From Opitutales bacterium (GTDB lineage: Bacteria > Verrucomicrobiota > Verrucomicrobiia > Opitutales > UBA2987): a stretch of DNA of 64,000 nucleotides. Positions 30,132 to 38,065 of this stretch are shown here, piece by piece. Each line of letters starts with the position of its first letter. Positions within the stretch are counted from its first letter, which is position 1. Where the stretch lies: the NCBI GenBank assembly GCA_021772515.1, contig JAJFLU010000036.1, forward strand, positions 62,001 through 126,000. Direction: 5' to 3'. Both the position numbers and the translations under genes were made by a program. Under the pieces are notes generated by a model. That model had not been told where the DNA came from and searched no databases. It saw nothing but the letters and a program-made list of their open reading frames with translations.

Positions 30132-31163
30132 GTGACCAAAATATATGGGCCCGGGGCGGAGGACCTCGATCGAGCCGCCAGAATTTTGGCGGAGGGGGGC
30201 ATAATTGCGGTCCCCACGGAAACCGTTTACGGTCTCGCCGCGCATGCCTTGGATGAAGCTGCCTGCGGCAGGATTTTTGAGATCAAGGGCCGCCCACTTA
30301 TTGATCCGCTCATCATCCATATTCACGATTTGATCGGGGCAAAATCGCTGGCTGCATGGAATGATTGGGCGGAATTGCTCGCTCATGCCTTTTGGCCCGG
30401 CCCGCTGACTTTTGTGTTGCCCAAGCAAAGCATCGTCCCGGCTCTGGTTACCGCGGGGTTGGAAACTGTGGCCATTCGTATGCCACGACATCCTGTTATG
30501 CGTAAGTTGTTGATTAAATGCAACTTGCCACTCGCCGCCCCCAGTGCAAACCCCTTTGGCTACCTCAGCCCAACCCGGCCCGAACATGTCTTGGAGGCCT
30601 TGGGAGAGAATCTGGAATTTATTCTCGACGGTGGCCCCTGCGAAATCGGTCTGGAATCAACCGTGCTCGACCTTTGTGACCCCCTCGGGCCAGCTATTTT
30701 GCGACCGGGCGCCATTTCTGGGTGGCAAATCTCGGAAGTCCTTGGTATCGAAATCCTTGTTAAGACGCAATCGATGCCTGAAATACCCGCGCCGGTATCC
30801 AAAGGCATGCCTTCTCCCGGCCTCATGCACCGGCATTACAGCCCACGAACCCCCTTGGCCATCCGACCACATTTACATGAATTTTGTCGCGATGAGGCTT
30901 TAACCAACGAAAAAATCGCATTTATCGCCTTTCAAAAACCGACAGAACGACCGGATTTCACAGACTCCGCCGCCAAAATAAGGTTTTTCTGGCTGACTGA
31001 GGACGGGGATGTTGAGGAGGCTGCCCGCAACCTCTACGATCTTTTGCACAAGGTGGATCGAATGAATTTCAACCAGATTTTCATAGAATTGGCCCCGGAA
31101 TCCGGCCTCGGAGCAGTCATCAACGAGCGGTTACTCCGAGCCAGCGGAAGCGCGAATGATTGA
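30132..31163 (+). CDS. sua5: L-threonylcarbamoyladenylate synthase, long (Sua5) form
   Basis: It makes threonylcarbamoyl-AMP from threonine, bicarbonate and ATP, the first step of t6A formation at position 37 of ANN-decoding tRNAs. The N-terminal YrdC domain (about 1-200) shows VPTETVYGLA, the KGRP motif with PLIIHI, AFWPGPLTFVL, RMPRHP, APSANPFGYLSPT and ESTVLDL. The linker and C-terminal domain follow (SPGLMHRHYSP, PLAI), which distinguishes the 343-residue Sua5 form from short TsaC. Start is GTG at 30132, with poor ribosome-binding bases. It converges with nnrS, whose stop lies 27 nt away. No anomalies were seen. Confidence 0.93.
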   Translation: MTKIYGPGAEDLDRAARILAEGGIIAVPTETVYGLAAHALDEAACGRIFEIKGRPLIDPLIIHIHDLIGAKSLAAWNDWAELLAHAFWPGPLTFVLPKQSIVPALVTAGLETVAIRMPRHPVMRKLLIKCNLPLAAPSANPFGYLSPTRPEHVLEALGENLEFILDGGPCEIGLESTVLDLCDPLGPAILRPGAISGWQISEVLGIEILVKTQSMPEIPAPVSKGMPSPGLMHRHYSPRTPLAIRPHLHEFCRDEALTNEKIAFIAFQKPTERPDFTDSAAKIRFFWLTEDGDVEEAARNLYDLLHKVDRMNFNQIFIELAPESGLGAVINERLLRASGSAND

Positions 31164-31190
31164 GGGCCGATCCCCGCTTTTTTAACTCAA

Positions 31191-32384
31191 TCAATCATCC
31201 AAATCCGGTTTTCGCACCCCCGGTAATATCGCCCACGCCCACAGGCCAATGCCCAAAAACCACCCAATTGCAGCGTAATCGAGGTGCGAGGCGCGTATTT
31301 CCGGCAAAAAATCGGCCGTAATTCGGGAAACCATCGCGGTCAGGAGCAGAAAAAGGATTATCCAGACAGAAATCACCCGGCTGCGCAATCGATGGCCTTG
31401 GCCGCTGTGACCCAACACCACCCGCGATGCCACCCCGATGATAATCAGGGAAAAACCGCCGATAAACAGCAAATGGTCGAGGGCAACCCGATAACCGGGC
31501 CATATCAGGACAGCAATCAGCCACGCCGCCAGGCAAAGCATCCCGGTTTGCAACAGCCGCGCAAGACTCCCCGATGATTTGACCGGAAAACGAATGGGAA
31601 TTTCGATGATTATGTAAATAATCACCACTGCCAAACGCAAACCACTGCCGATCCTGACCCAGCCCAGCCCTTCGATGAAATAGGAGGCCACCAAAAGCAA
31701 CGCCACCACCCCCGCTATCCATGCCTTGGACCGCCAGGCCGAGACGGGACTGCGGCTCTCGGGGAAATTGTGCCGGTTGGGTAATCCGGCGCCAAAACCC
31801 GGAAAAATAAATGGCGCCACACCGAGGATTGGACAAAGGATGAACCCTTCGTACAGAAACAGTTGTGCGATTCTGTGGAAGTTAAAACCGAGTCCGAATA
31901 CACTGTTGAGAAGAAAAATTATGCAACCACCGATGGCCATCGAGTAACCTGCCATAGCCAAAATAATCCCCGGGGGCGGCATATCCTGCCTCTTGGAAAA
32001 TCTTTTAAACAAAAAGAGGCGCAGCAGCAGGAGCGTAACGAGAAAACTGCCATCACCATAGGGCAATTTCCCAAACGCGTAAAAAACACAGGTTATCAGA
32101 TGAAATCCGGCCAAAATAAGCACCTCGGGCGGTTTTAAATTTGGGGCGCTCAACATCCGGGGCACCGCAGTACTCAAAAATCCGATGATAAAGGCTCCAA
32201 AAAAACCCGCCGACATCAACCGTGCATGACTGAACCCCGGATAATTTTCGATAACTCCCGCATGGTATAACGGCCAGAGACCAACCCCCAAGACAGACAC
32301 CGCCACACCTATCGGAAAAAACAACCGAAAAGGTTCTTCCAAAGCCATTTTTCTGTAAGAAAACTCTGCGGTTTGCTTATTCAT
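31191..32384 (-). CDS. nnrS: NnrS family polytopic membrane protein
   Basis: The 397-residue inner-membrane protein has about a dozen hydrophobic segments. EEPFRLFFPIGV near the start, SHARLMSAGFFGAFIIGFLSTAVPRML, conserved His residues (LDHLLFIGGF) and ASRVVLGHSGQGH are typical of NnrS, described as a haem/copper membrane protein linked to nitric oxide or nitrosative stress. No denitrification or NO-regulator gene is nearby, so the link to NO here rests on family membership only. ATG at 32384 follows a plausible leader. The dispersed inverted repeat starts 14 nt upstream of the start codon. Confidence 0.85.
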   Translation of the reverse strand: MNKQTAEFSYRKMALEEPFRLFFPIGVAVSVLGVGLWPLYHAGVIENYPGFSHARLMSAGFFGAFIIGFLSTAVPRMLSAPNLKPPEVLILAGFHLITCVFYAFGKLPYGDGSFLVTLLLLRLFLFKRFSKRQDMPPPGIILAMAGYSMAIGGCIIFLLNSVFGLGFNFHRIAQLFLYEGFILCPILGVAPFIFPGFGAGLPNRHNFPESRSPVSAWRSKAWIAGVVALLLVASYFIEGLGWVRIGSGLRLAVVIIYIIIEIPIRFPVKSSGSLARLLQTGMLCLAAWLIAVLIWPGYRVALDHLLFIGGFSLIIIGVASRVVLGHSGQGHRLRSRVISVWIILFLLLTAMVSRITADFLPEIRASHLDYAAIGWFLGIGLWAWAILPGVRKPDLDD

Positions 32385-32397
32385 TATTTCAATATTT

Positions 32398-32644
32398 TTT
32401 AACCACAGATTACACAGATTAACACAGATGGGATCGAGGAGATGCTAAATGCAATTAGCGAATTTTATAGTCAGTAAGTAGCACTCCTTATTTGTACATT
32501 AACCTATTGTTGAAAACAAGATACGGAATATTTACTAAAATTAAATTGAAATTTAAATGTTAAAATCGTCAACTCTTAGCATTCGGTATATTCATTATTA
32601 AATTCTTTCTTAATCGGCGGTTATCTGGGTAATCTGCGGATGAA
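32398..32644. repeat. Inverted pair of ACAGATTACACAGAT-type repeats
   Basis: The left arm at about 32400-32430 contains CACAGATTACACAGAT. The complement of 32607-32643 contains CGCAGATTACCCAGAT; over 29 aligned positions about 21 match. The arms face each other around an AT-rich 180-nt centre with no ORF. Repeats of this wording are common between genes in many bacteria; no transposase is present, so mobility is not shown. Confidence 0.6.
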
Positions 32645-32764
32645 ATCCGAAACTTTCTTTCTTCATGCGTGACTATGTGATTGCATCTTTGGAATTCGCA
32701 CTTTGGGAAGGTATGTCACTTGTTGGTGATCACCTCTCATATGGGGACAACTTAACAGATTTTA

Positions 32765-32839
32765 TGGTGGGTCGGCTGGGGATCGAACCCAGAACCAATG
32801 GCTTAAAAGGCCACTGCTCTACCATTGAGCTACCGACCC
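32765..32839 (-). tRNA. tRNA-Lys(UUU)
   Basis: The complement folds as a complete cloverleaf with acceptor GGGTCGG/CCGACCC, discriminator A and an encoded CCA. The D arm is GCTCAATGGTAGAGC, the anticodon stem GTGGC/GCCAT closes the loop CTTTTAA (anticodon UUU), and the T arm contains GGTTCGATCC. It stands alone between nnrS and the sigma-factor gene. Confidence 0.95.
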
Positions 32840-33176
32840 GCTTGGCCCGCTGGTTGGGTAAGCAGAATGGGCCAAGGAAAGCCCGCACCTATTAGTTGTC
32901 AACGATTTTGTCCCCGACGTGTTTCATTGTTTGCAAATTGAAAAAGGCGACTAACCCCCAATGACCTCAAAATAATCGATGAAACCACCGGATTGGCGGC
33001 TTTTTGGCTTGTTTCACTACCGACCAGGATCCGCCCGAATGGGGATAAAATCGTCTTTTTTTGGGTTTATTTGATTATTTTTGAATACTTTTCAGTTCTG
33101 AGACGTCTTAAAAAATAGTTGAACAGGGGGAACATTTTCCTTTTTTCAACGCTCCTAAAAGAAAAGTTATACACGA
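32840..33176 (+). promoter_or_regulatory. Leader of the ECF sigma gene with a candidate ECF-type promoter
   Basis: No gene is seen in these 337 nt. Near the sigma gene, GGAAC at 33129-33133 lies about 17 nt before GCTCCTA at 33151-33157, a layout like ECF -35/-10 elements and suggesting autoregulation. It is flanked by short inverted repeats, GTTGAA/TTCAAC (33118-33123 and 33145-33150) and AGACGTCT at 33101-33108. This would leave a very short leader before the ATG at 33177. The call is tentative. Confidence 0.35.
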
Positions 33177-33779
33177 ATGGCATCAAAAGCTAAAGAAATC
33201 GCCCTCGACAAAATGTTGGTGGCACGCTTCAAAAACGGAGACCAGGCGGCATTTGACGATATTGTCAGCCGCTATTGGGACCGCATTTTTTCGCGTGTCC
33301 TGCAGTTGTTGAAGAATCGGCAGGACGCCGAGGAGGTGACTCAGGACGCTTTTGTGCGGGCTCACAGAGGGCTGGATAAGTTCCGGGGAGATTCATCGTT
33401 TTCCACCTGGTTATTCCAGATCGCGACGAACCTGGCCCATAATAAATACTGGTATTGGTGGCGCCGCAAACGGGACGCTTCATTCTCGCTCGATCAGAGT
33501 ATCAGCCACGAGGGTGACATCACCCTGGTCGATATTTTGCCGGCCGAGGGGGAGGATCCCGGACAGGTGACCGCGACCCTAGAGCTGGTCGACCGGGTGA
33601 GCGAATGCCTGCCCGAACTGAACGAAAAGCATTACGAAATCCTGACCCTGCGGATCGTTCAAAGCATGACCTACGAGGAAATCGCCCAGCACCTCGAAAT
33701 CAGTATAGGCACGGTAAAAAGCCGTATTGCCAGAGCCCGTGAGAGCTTGAGAGAAAAAATTGGGAGCGACTTTGCATGA
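33177..33779 (+). CDS. ECF (group 4) sigma-70 factor, RpoE-like
   Basis: This 200-residue alternative sigma factor has region 2 at about 15-90 (FDDIVSRYWDRIFSRVLQLL, then DAEEVTQDAFVRAH and STWLFQIATNLAHN) and region 4 at about 135-195 (LPELNEKHYEILTLR, then MTYEEIAQHLEISIGTVKSR), with no region 1 or 3 domains. Region 4 contains the helix-turn-helix that reads the -35 element. Its TGA overlaps the ATG of the next gene by 4 nt, so the two are translationally coupled. The partner looks like an anti-sigma factor, which would hold this protein at the membrane until a signal arrives. The regulon is unknown. Confidence 0.93.
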   Translation: MASKAKEIALDKMLVARFKNGDQAAFDDIVSRYWDRIFSRVLQLLKNRQDAEEVTQDAFVRAHRGLDKFRGDSSFSTWLFQIATNLAHNKYWYWWRRKRDASFSLDQSISHEGDITLVDILPAEGEDPGQVTATLELVDRVSECLPELNEKHYEILTLRIVQSMTYEEIAQHLEISIGTVKSRIARARESLREKIGSDFA

Positions 33780-34507
33780 CGGACGATAGATTTGAAGAAC
33801 TTGTAAATTCATATCTGGACAACGAACTTACCGCCGAGGACCATGAGGTTCTCAAGGCCGAATTGGAGTCCAGTTTTGAACGGCGTGCTGAATTTGTCTT
33901 CTACCGCCGCCTGCACAATGCCTCCTGCGCAGCCCTGATCGGTTGCAGGGCCGACTCCCGTCAATCGAGAACCAGCCGTGGGCAGTTGGGCATGAAAATT
34001 TACTATCTGGCCCAATTCGGAATGGCCGCGGCCTGCTTCGTCCTCGCTTTTGTCGTGCTGACTCCGTTTTTTTCCGATAACGACGACCAATACCTGACAA
34101 CTGCGAATATTACCCAAACACCTCCTCCGCTGGACCTTCCCTTGGTAAAAACGAATGCAATAACCCCCCCGAAATCTCCCCGCCAAGTCAGGAGAGCGGT
34201 TAATCCCGCCCACTTTGTCAATTTGCCCGATTTCAAGGGGTTGACTCTGGAACCAACCGATGCGGATTCTAACGCGTTTACGGCCACAGTTCACTTTTTC
34301 AATAAACCGGATATGTTGCTCGGTCAGGTCGATCGGATAGATAACACCTCCATCTCCCATGCTCTCCAAATGCAAATGATGCTCCGGAACCGCAACTTCC
34401 CGATTTTCGAGGAGCCCACCCTCTCCCGATCAGGCCGAGTCATCCCCAGAGATTCCAGAGACCAATCCTACCGAACAGAATTAGCCAATTTCTACTTCCC
34501 ACGCTAA
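33776..34507 (+). CDS. Putative membrane-anchored anti-sigma factor
   Basis: The 243-residue product of the gene coupled to the ECF sigma factor starts with DRFEELVNSYLDNELTAEDH and LKAELESSFERRAEF, a short helical module like the N-terminal anti-sigma domain, but it lacks the HxxxCxxC zinc motif. One transmembrane segment follows at about residues 75-97 (YYLAQFGMAAACFVLAFVV). The rest (about 98-243) is predicted periplasmic, Pro-rich and of no recognised fold; it would be the sensory part. The assignment rests mainly on gene order, the 4-nt overlap and topology rather than a conserved catalytic motif. Confidence 0.7.
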   Translation: MTDDRFEELVNSYLDNELTAEDHEVLKAELESSFERRAEFVFYRRLHNASCAALIGCRADSRQSRTSRGQLGMKIYYLAQFGMAAACFVLAFVVLTPFFSDNDDQYLTTANITQTPPPLDLPLVKTNAITPPKSPRQVRRAVNPAHFVNLPDFKGLTLEPTDADSNAFTATVHFFNKPDMLLGQVDRIDNTSISHALQMQMMLRNRNFPIFEEPTLSRSGRVIPRDSRDQSYRTELANFYFPR

Positions 34508-34516
34508 AATAGCCCA

Positions 34517-35131
34517 TCAACTCAAAGCGCCTTTGATCAGGTCTTCGGTGGGGGCGTCGGGGGGGAGTTTGCTCATCATTTTGCGGACGGCTTTATCGGC
34601 ATCGGGGGCTTTGTAACCGAGGGTCATTAGGGCGGCCACGGCATCTTGAATTCGGGTATCCGCATCGGTCAGGGCAGAGGCAGAAGTTCCCTGGATAAAG
34701 GGTGTTTTAGATTCCACGGAAAATTCTGCCCCGACTTTGTCCTTGAGTTCGATCACCAGGCGCTCGGCGGTTTTCTTGCCGATCCCGGGACATTTCGAGA
34801 GCAGGGCGACATCGGCGGCGCCAATGGCGGACTTCAGCACCGTGACAGAGAGTCTGCTCATGATCCTGAGCGCGATTTTTGGTCCGATACCGGAAACCTT
34901 TTCCACCAACAGTCGGAAAAATTCGCGATCCGATTGTTTGTGAAATCCGTAGAGGGTCTGTGAGTCCTCCCGATAAACGGCTTGGGTAAAGAGCTTCACT
35001 TTACAGCCAACTGGCGGCAGCTGCTCCATGGTAGGCAGGGGCAGGTGCACTTCGTAGCCCAGGCCATTTGCCTCAATGGTGGCCAAAAGTGGGTTGACCT
35101 CCGTTAAAATGCCTTCGAGGGAAACAATCAT
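34517..35131 (-). CDS. ruvA: Holliday junction branch migration protein RuvA
   Basis: The 204-residue protein tetramerises on Holliday junctions and recruits the RuvB motor. The N-terminal OB-fold starts MIVSLEGILTEV and includes GLGYEVHLP and YGFHKQSDREFFRLL. The two helix-hairpin-helix motifs are VSGIGPKIALRIM and CPGIGKKTAERLVIELKDK. The C-terminal RuvB-binding domain is TRIQDAVAALMTLGYK through the end. Length and order are standard. It is the last gene of a tight leftward set, 17 nt after dapB, which suggests co-transcription; neither ruvB nor ruvC is next to it. Confidence 0.95.
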   Translation of the reverse strand: MIVSLEGILTEVNPLLATIEANGLGYEVHLPLPTMEQLPPVGCKVKLFTQAVYREDSQTLYGFHKQSDREFFRLLVEKVSGIGPKIALRIMSRLSVTVLKSAIGAADVALLSKCPGIGKKTAERLVIELKDKVGAEFSVESKTPFIQGTSASALTDADTRIQDAVAALMTLGYKAPDADKAVRKMMSKLPPDAPTEDLIKGALS

Positions 35132-35148
35132 GGTGAGGTTTGCTTAAA

Positions 35149-35880
35149 TTATTTAAGGCCAAGGACATCCTGCATGTCGTAGAGACCGGGAGGCTGGGAA
35201 AGCACCCAATGGGCGGCGCGAAGAGCGCCTTGGGCAAATATGCTGCGATCCGAAGCCCGGTGGGAGAGTTCGATACGCTCCCCCTCTCCCGCAAAATGAA
35301 CGGTATGCTCGCCTACAACATCGCCACCGCGCAGGGCGTGCACGCCGATTTGGCCCTCCGGTCGCGCTCCTGTGACGCCCTCACGGCCATGCTGCTCGCA
35401 ACCGGGTTCCAGCGCGCGGGCCCGGCGGACGATTTCGAGGAGCCGCACGGCAGTCCCGCTGGGGGCATCCACTTTGTGGCGGTGGTGCATTTCAACAATC
35501 TCGGGATTATAGGAGGAATCCAGTATCGAGGCGGCTTTTTGGGTCAGGTAAAAAAGCAAATTGACTCCAACCGAAAAATTATTGGCCCAAACAACCGGCA
35601 GGGAACTGGCCTCAATCAAAATTTGCTCCCGTTGCTCCGGGGTATGGCCGGTGGTGCCGATGACGACAGGCTTATTGGCCCCCGATGCCAGTTGTATCAG
35701 CGAAAGGGTAGCCGTAGGCAGGCTGAAATCGACCACCACATCGCATCCCTCGATACCGGCGGCGGGGTCATCACCGACATCAACCGGAAATGCGATCTCG
35801 GCCCCCTGTTGGGAGGCGATACCGGAAATTGCCCGGCCCATGCGGCCATTGCAGCCGTTGAGCAATATTTTTAGAGTCAT
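35149..35880 (-). CDS. dapB: 4-hydroxy-tetrahydrodipicolinate reductase DapB
   Basis: It reduces the DapA product to tetrahydrodipicolinate with NAD(P)H in the cytoplasmic lysine/diaminopimelate pathway. The Rossmann start is ILLNGCNGRMGRAI. VIGTTGHTPEQ marks the nucleotide pocket. The signature EMHHRHKVDAPSGTA contains the catalytic His pair and Lys, and RGGDVVGEHTVHFAG is the C-terminal domain motif. At 243 residues it is slightly short but complete. dapA lies 37 nt upstream and ruvA 17 nt downstream, all leftward. Confidence 0.95.
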   Translation of the reverse strand: MTLKILLNGCNGRMGRAISGIASQQGAEIAFPVDVGDDPAAGIEGCDVVVDFSLPTATLSLIQLASGANKPVVIGTTGHTPEQREQILIEASSLPVVWANNFSVGVNLLFYLTQKAASILDSSYNPEIVEMHHRHKVDAPSGTAVRLLEIVRRARALEPGCEQHGREGVTGARPEGQIGVHALRGGDVVGEHTVHFAGEGERIELSHRASDRSIFAQGALRAAHWVLSQPPGLYDMQDVLGLK

Positions 35881-35917
35881 GGCGTGATGAAATTTGGGAA
35901 AAGTGAAACAAAAAGCG

Positions 35918-36811
35918 TCAATAACCGAGGGTATCGAGAATTTCGAAGAGCCGTTCCCGATTTGGGGCGGTTAAGGGTGTCAGGGGCAGCCGGACTTCCG
36001 GGCTTCCAATAATACCCGCTCGGTGCATGGCCGCTTTGACGGGGACCGGGTTGGGCTCGCAAAAAAGTATCTTGGCCAGCGGATATAATTTGAGATGTAA
36101 ATCGCGTGCCGACTCCAGATCGTTCTCCAATGCCGCACGGGTCAGAGCTACCATCTCTTTTACCACCAGATTCGATACCACGCTGATAACTCCTTTTGCG
36201 CCCGAGGCCATAAAGGGCAGCGTGAGGCTGTCGTCACCACTGAGAATGGTGAGGTCGTCGCCCAGAGCGAGTCGCAGTTCGGCCACCCGATCGCAGTCGC
36301 CACCGGCCTCCTTGATGGCGTTGATATGCGGATATTTGGTCCGTAGGCGGACGACGGTATCGACACCGATATCGACCACACAGCGGCCGGGAATCGAGTA
36401 GAGGACAATGGGTTTATCCGTCACCTCGGCGACCGCGCTAAAATGCTCGAAAAGCCCCTCCTGAGTGGGTTTGTTGTAGTAGGGCGTGACCTGCAACATG
36501 CCATCGACCCCCGCCTCGTGGGCCTTGCGGGTGAGCGAAACAGCTTCGGAGGTGGCGTTGGAACCGGCCCCGGCAACGACCGGCACACGGCCGGCGGCAG
36601 TTTCGACAACACAGCGGATGACCTCCCCGTGCTCCCGGTGGCTGAGGGTGGGCGATTCCCCGGTGGTTCCGGCGGGGACGACTCCATCGATACCTTGATC
36701 AATCTGGTATTCAACGAGTTTTGCCAGATCATCGAGGCTGACTTCCCCATTATTCATGGGGGTGACCAAGGCGGTTAAAACGCCGGAAAATGATGTTGTC
36801 TTGGTGGTCAT
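35918..36811 (-). CDS. dapA: 4-hydroxy-tetrahydrodipicolinate synthase DapA
   Basis: This TIM-barrel enzyme condenses pyruvate with aspartate semialdehyde, the committed step to lysine and diaminopimelate. Visible motifs are GTTGESPTLSHREH, VVAGAGSNAT, the tyrosine motif VTPYYNKPTQEGL, LYSIPGR and the Schiff-base lysine K167 in INAIKEAGGD. The start is ATG at 36811 (MTTKTTSFSGVLTALVTPM), giving 297 residues, the normal length. The frame is open for another 219 codons upstream, but that stretch is antisense to pilT and has no family match, so it is not part of the gene. First gene of dapA-dapB-ruvA. Confidence 0.95.
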   Translation of the reverse strand: MTTKTTSFSGVLTALVTPMNNGEVSLDDLAKLVEYQIDQGIDGVVPAGTTGESPTLSHREHGEVIRCVVETAAGRVPVVAGAGSNATSEAVSLTRKAHEAGVDGMLQVTPYYNKPTQEGLFEHFSAVAEVTDKPIVLYSIPGRCVVDIGVDTVVRLRTKYPHINAIKEAGGDCDRVAELRLALGDDLTILSGDDSLTLPFMASGAKGVISVVSNLVVKEMVALTRAALENDLESARDLHLKLYPLAKILFCEPNPVPVKAAMHRAGIIGSPEVRLPLTPLTAPNRERLFEILDTLGY

Positions 36812-36833
36812 TATGAAGTAGCCTGCTGATTGT

Positions 36834-36848
36834 CTATTGTAACAATAG
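36834..36848. promoter_or_regulatory. Perfect palindrome between dapA and pilT
   Basis: CTATTGT-A-ACAATAG is a perfect 7+1+7 inverted repeat centred in the 114-nt divergent spacer, 23 nt from the dapA start and 78 nt from the pilT start. Its position and symmetry suggest a binding site for a dimeric regulator acting on one or both promoters. The regulator is unknown. Confidence 0.4.
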
Positions 36849-36925
36849 TTGATGAACCATCGTGTTTTATTGCAAACCCTATTATTGCCAACAAAAATTA
36901 AACAACCGGTAGCCGGGATAATGAT

Positions 36926-38026
36926 ATGAGTGAAAGTATTGACACCTTTAACAGCCTCTTGCAGTTGGCCGTCGAAAACGGCGCCAGCGATATTCATATA
37001 AAATCGGACAAACCCGCCTTTCTGCGTTTGCATGGCAACCTGCAGGCCGTCGATATGGACCCCCTGCAGGAATCCTTGATCGAGGACTTCATTTTTTCCA
37101 CCTGTCCCAAGATGTTTATCCAGCAATGGCATGATGAATACCAGGTGGACTATGCCTACGCCTTGGAGGAATTGGGGCGGTTTCGCGTAAATGGCTTCCA
37201 CCAGCGGGGGACGATCAGCATGGTTTTTCGCCATATCAAGGACCAGCCGCCGACCTTTGACCAACTTGGCCACGACGGGGGCAGCCTGACAAACCTCTGC
37301 GGACATAAAGACGGTATTCTGCTCATTTGCGGAGCCACCGGTTCCGGTAAAAGCTCGACCATGGCCGCCATGCTCAACTGGATCAACCACCACAAGGACA
37401 AGCATGTGGTCACTCTGGAAGATCCCATCGAGTTTAACTACACCGATGTCAAATCGGTATTCAACCAACGCGAAGTGGGGATCGATGCGCCGACCTTTGA
37501 ACTCGGCATGAAGGCGGTTTTACGGCAGGACCCCGATATCATCCTGATTGGGGAAATGCGTGACAAGGTGACCTTTACCACTGCCCTGTCGGCTGCGGAA
37601 ACCGGCCACCTCGTTTTTGGAACCTTGCACTCATCCAATGCCCAACAGGCCATCCAGCGGCTTTTCGAGTTTTTCCCCCCCGAACAACAAATCGGTATGC
37701 GGCGGCAGATAGCCGGGGCCTTGCGGGCCACCGTCAGCCAACGGCTCGTGCCGTCGATCGAGGGAAATGGGCGGGTGCCGGTTATCGAGTTGTTCATAGT
37801 CGATTCATTGGCGAAAAAAGTGATTGAGGAAGGATCTTACGAAAAAATCCCGGCCGTCATCGAGGCGGGTAAAGATTCCGGTTCCAAGTCCTTCAACGCA
37901 GATCTTTATCGCCTCATTAAGGCAGGTAAAATATCCAAGCAGGACGGGCTCGCTTTCTCCCCCAACCCCAAAGCGCTCGAAATGAACCTGAAGGGCATTT
38001 TCCTGAGTACCGGCGGGTTGGTTTAA
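36926..38026 (+). CDS. pilT: Type IV pilus retraction ATPase, PilT/PilU family
   Basis: This 366-residue cytoplasmic hexameric motor drives pilus depolymerisation and twitching. The N-terminal domain begins with NGASDIHIKSDKPAFLRLHG. The ATPase core has Walker A GATGSGKSST (136-145), the Asp box EDPIEF, the segment LRQDPDIILIGEMRD with Walker B, and the His box AETGHLVFGTLHSSNA. The C-terminus (FNADLYRLIKAGKIS through NPKALEMNLKGI) has the PilT-type AIRNLIRE region replaced by other sequence, so PilT and PilU cannot be separated with certainty. No other pilus gene is adjacent. The next gene starts 40 nt downstream and may be co-transcribed. Confidence 0.88.
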   Translation: MSESIDTFNSLLQLAVENGASDIHIKSDKPAFLRLHGNLQAVDMDPLQESLIEDFIFSTCPKMFIQQWHDEYQVDYAYALEELGRFRVNGFHQRGTISMVFRHIKDQPPTFDQLGHDGGSLTNLCGHKDGILLICGATGSGKSSTMAAMLNWINHHKDKHVVTLEDPIEFNYTDVKSVFNQREVGIDAPTFELGMKAVLRQDPDIILIGEMRDKVTFTTALSAAETGHLVFGTLHSSNAQQAIQRLFEFFPPEQQIGMRRQIAGALRATVSQRLVPSIEGNGRVPVIELFIVDSLAKKVIEEGSYEKIPAVIEAGKDSGSKSFNADLYRLIKAGKISKQDGLAFSPNPKALEMNLKGIFLSTGGLV

Positions 38027-38065
38027 CGGAAAATACGGCTGGCAAATCTTTCCTTGATAACAAAC

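Noticed and set aside
36812-37468. A 219-codon upstream extension of the dapA frame
   Set aside because: It is antisense to pilT and unlike any DapA; the ATG at 36811 gives the normal length.
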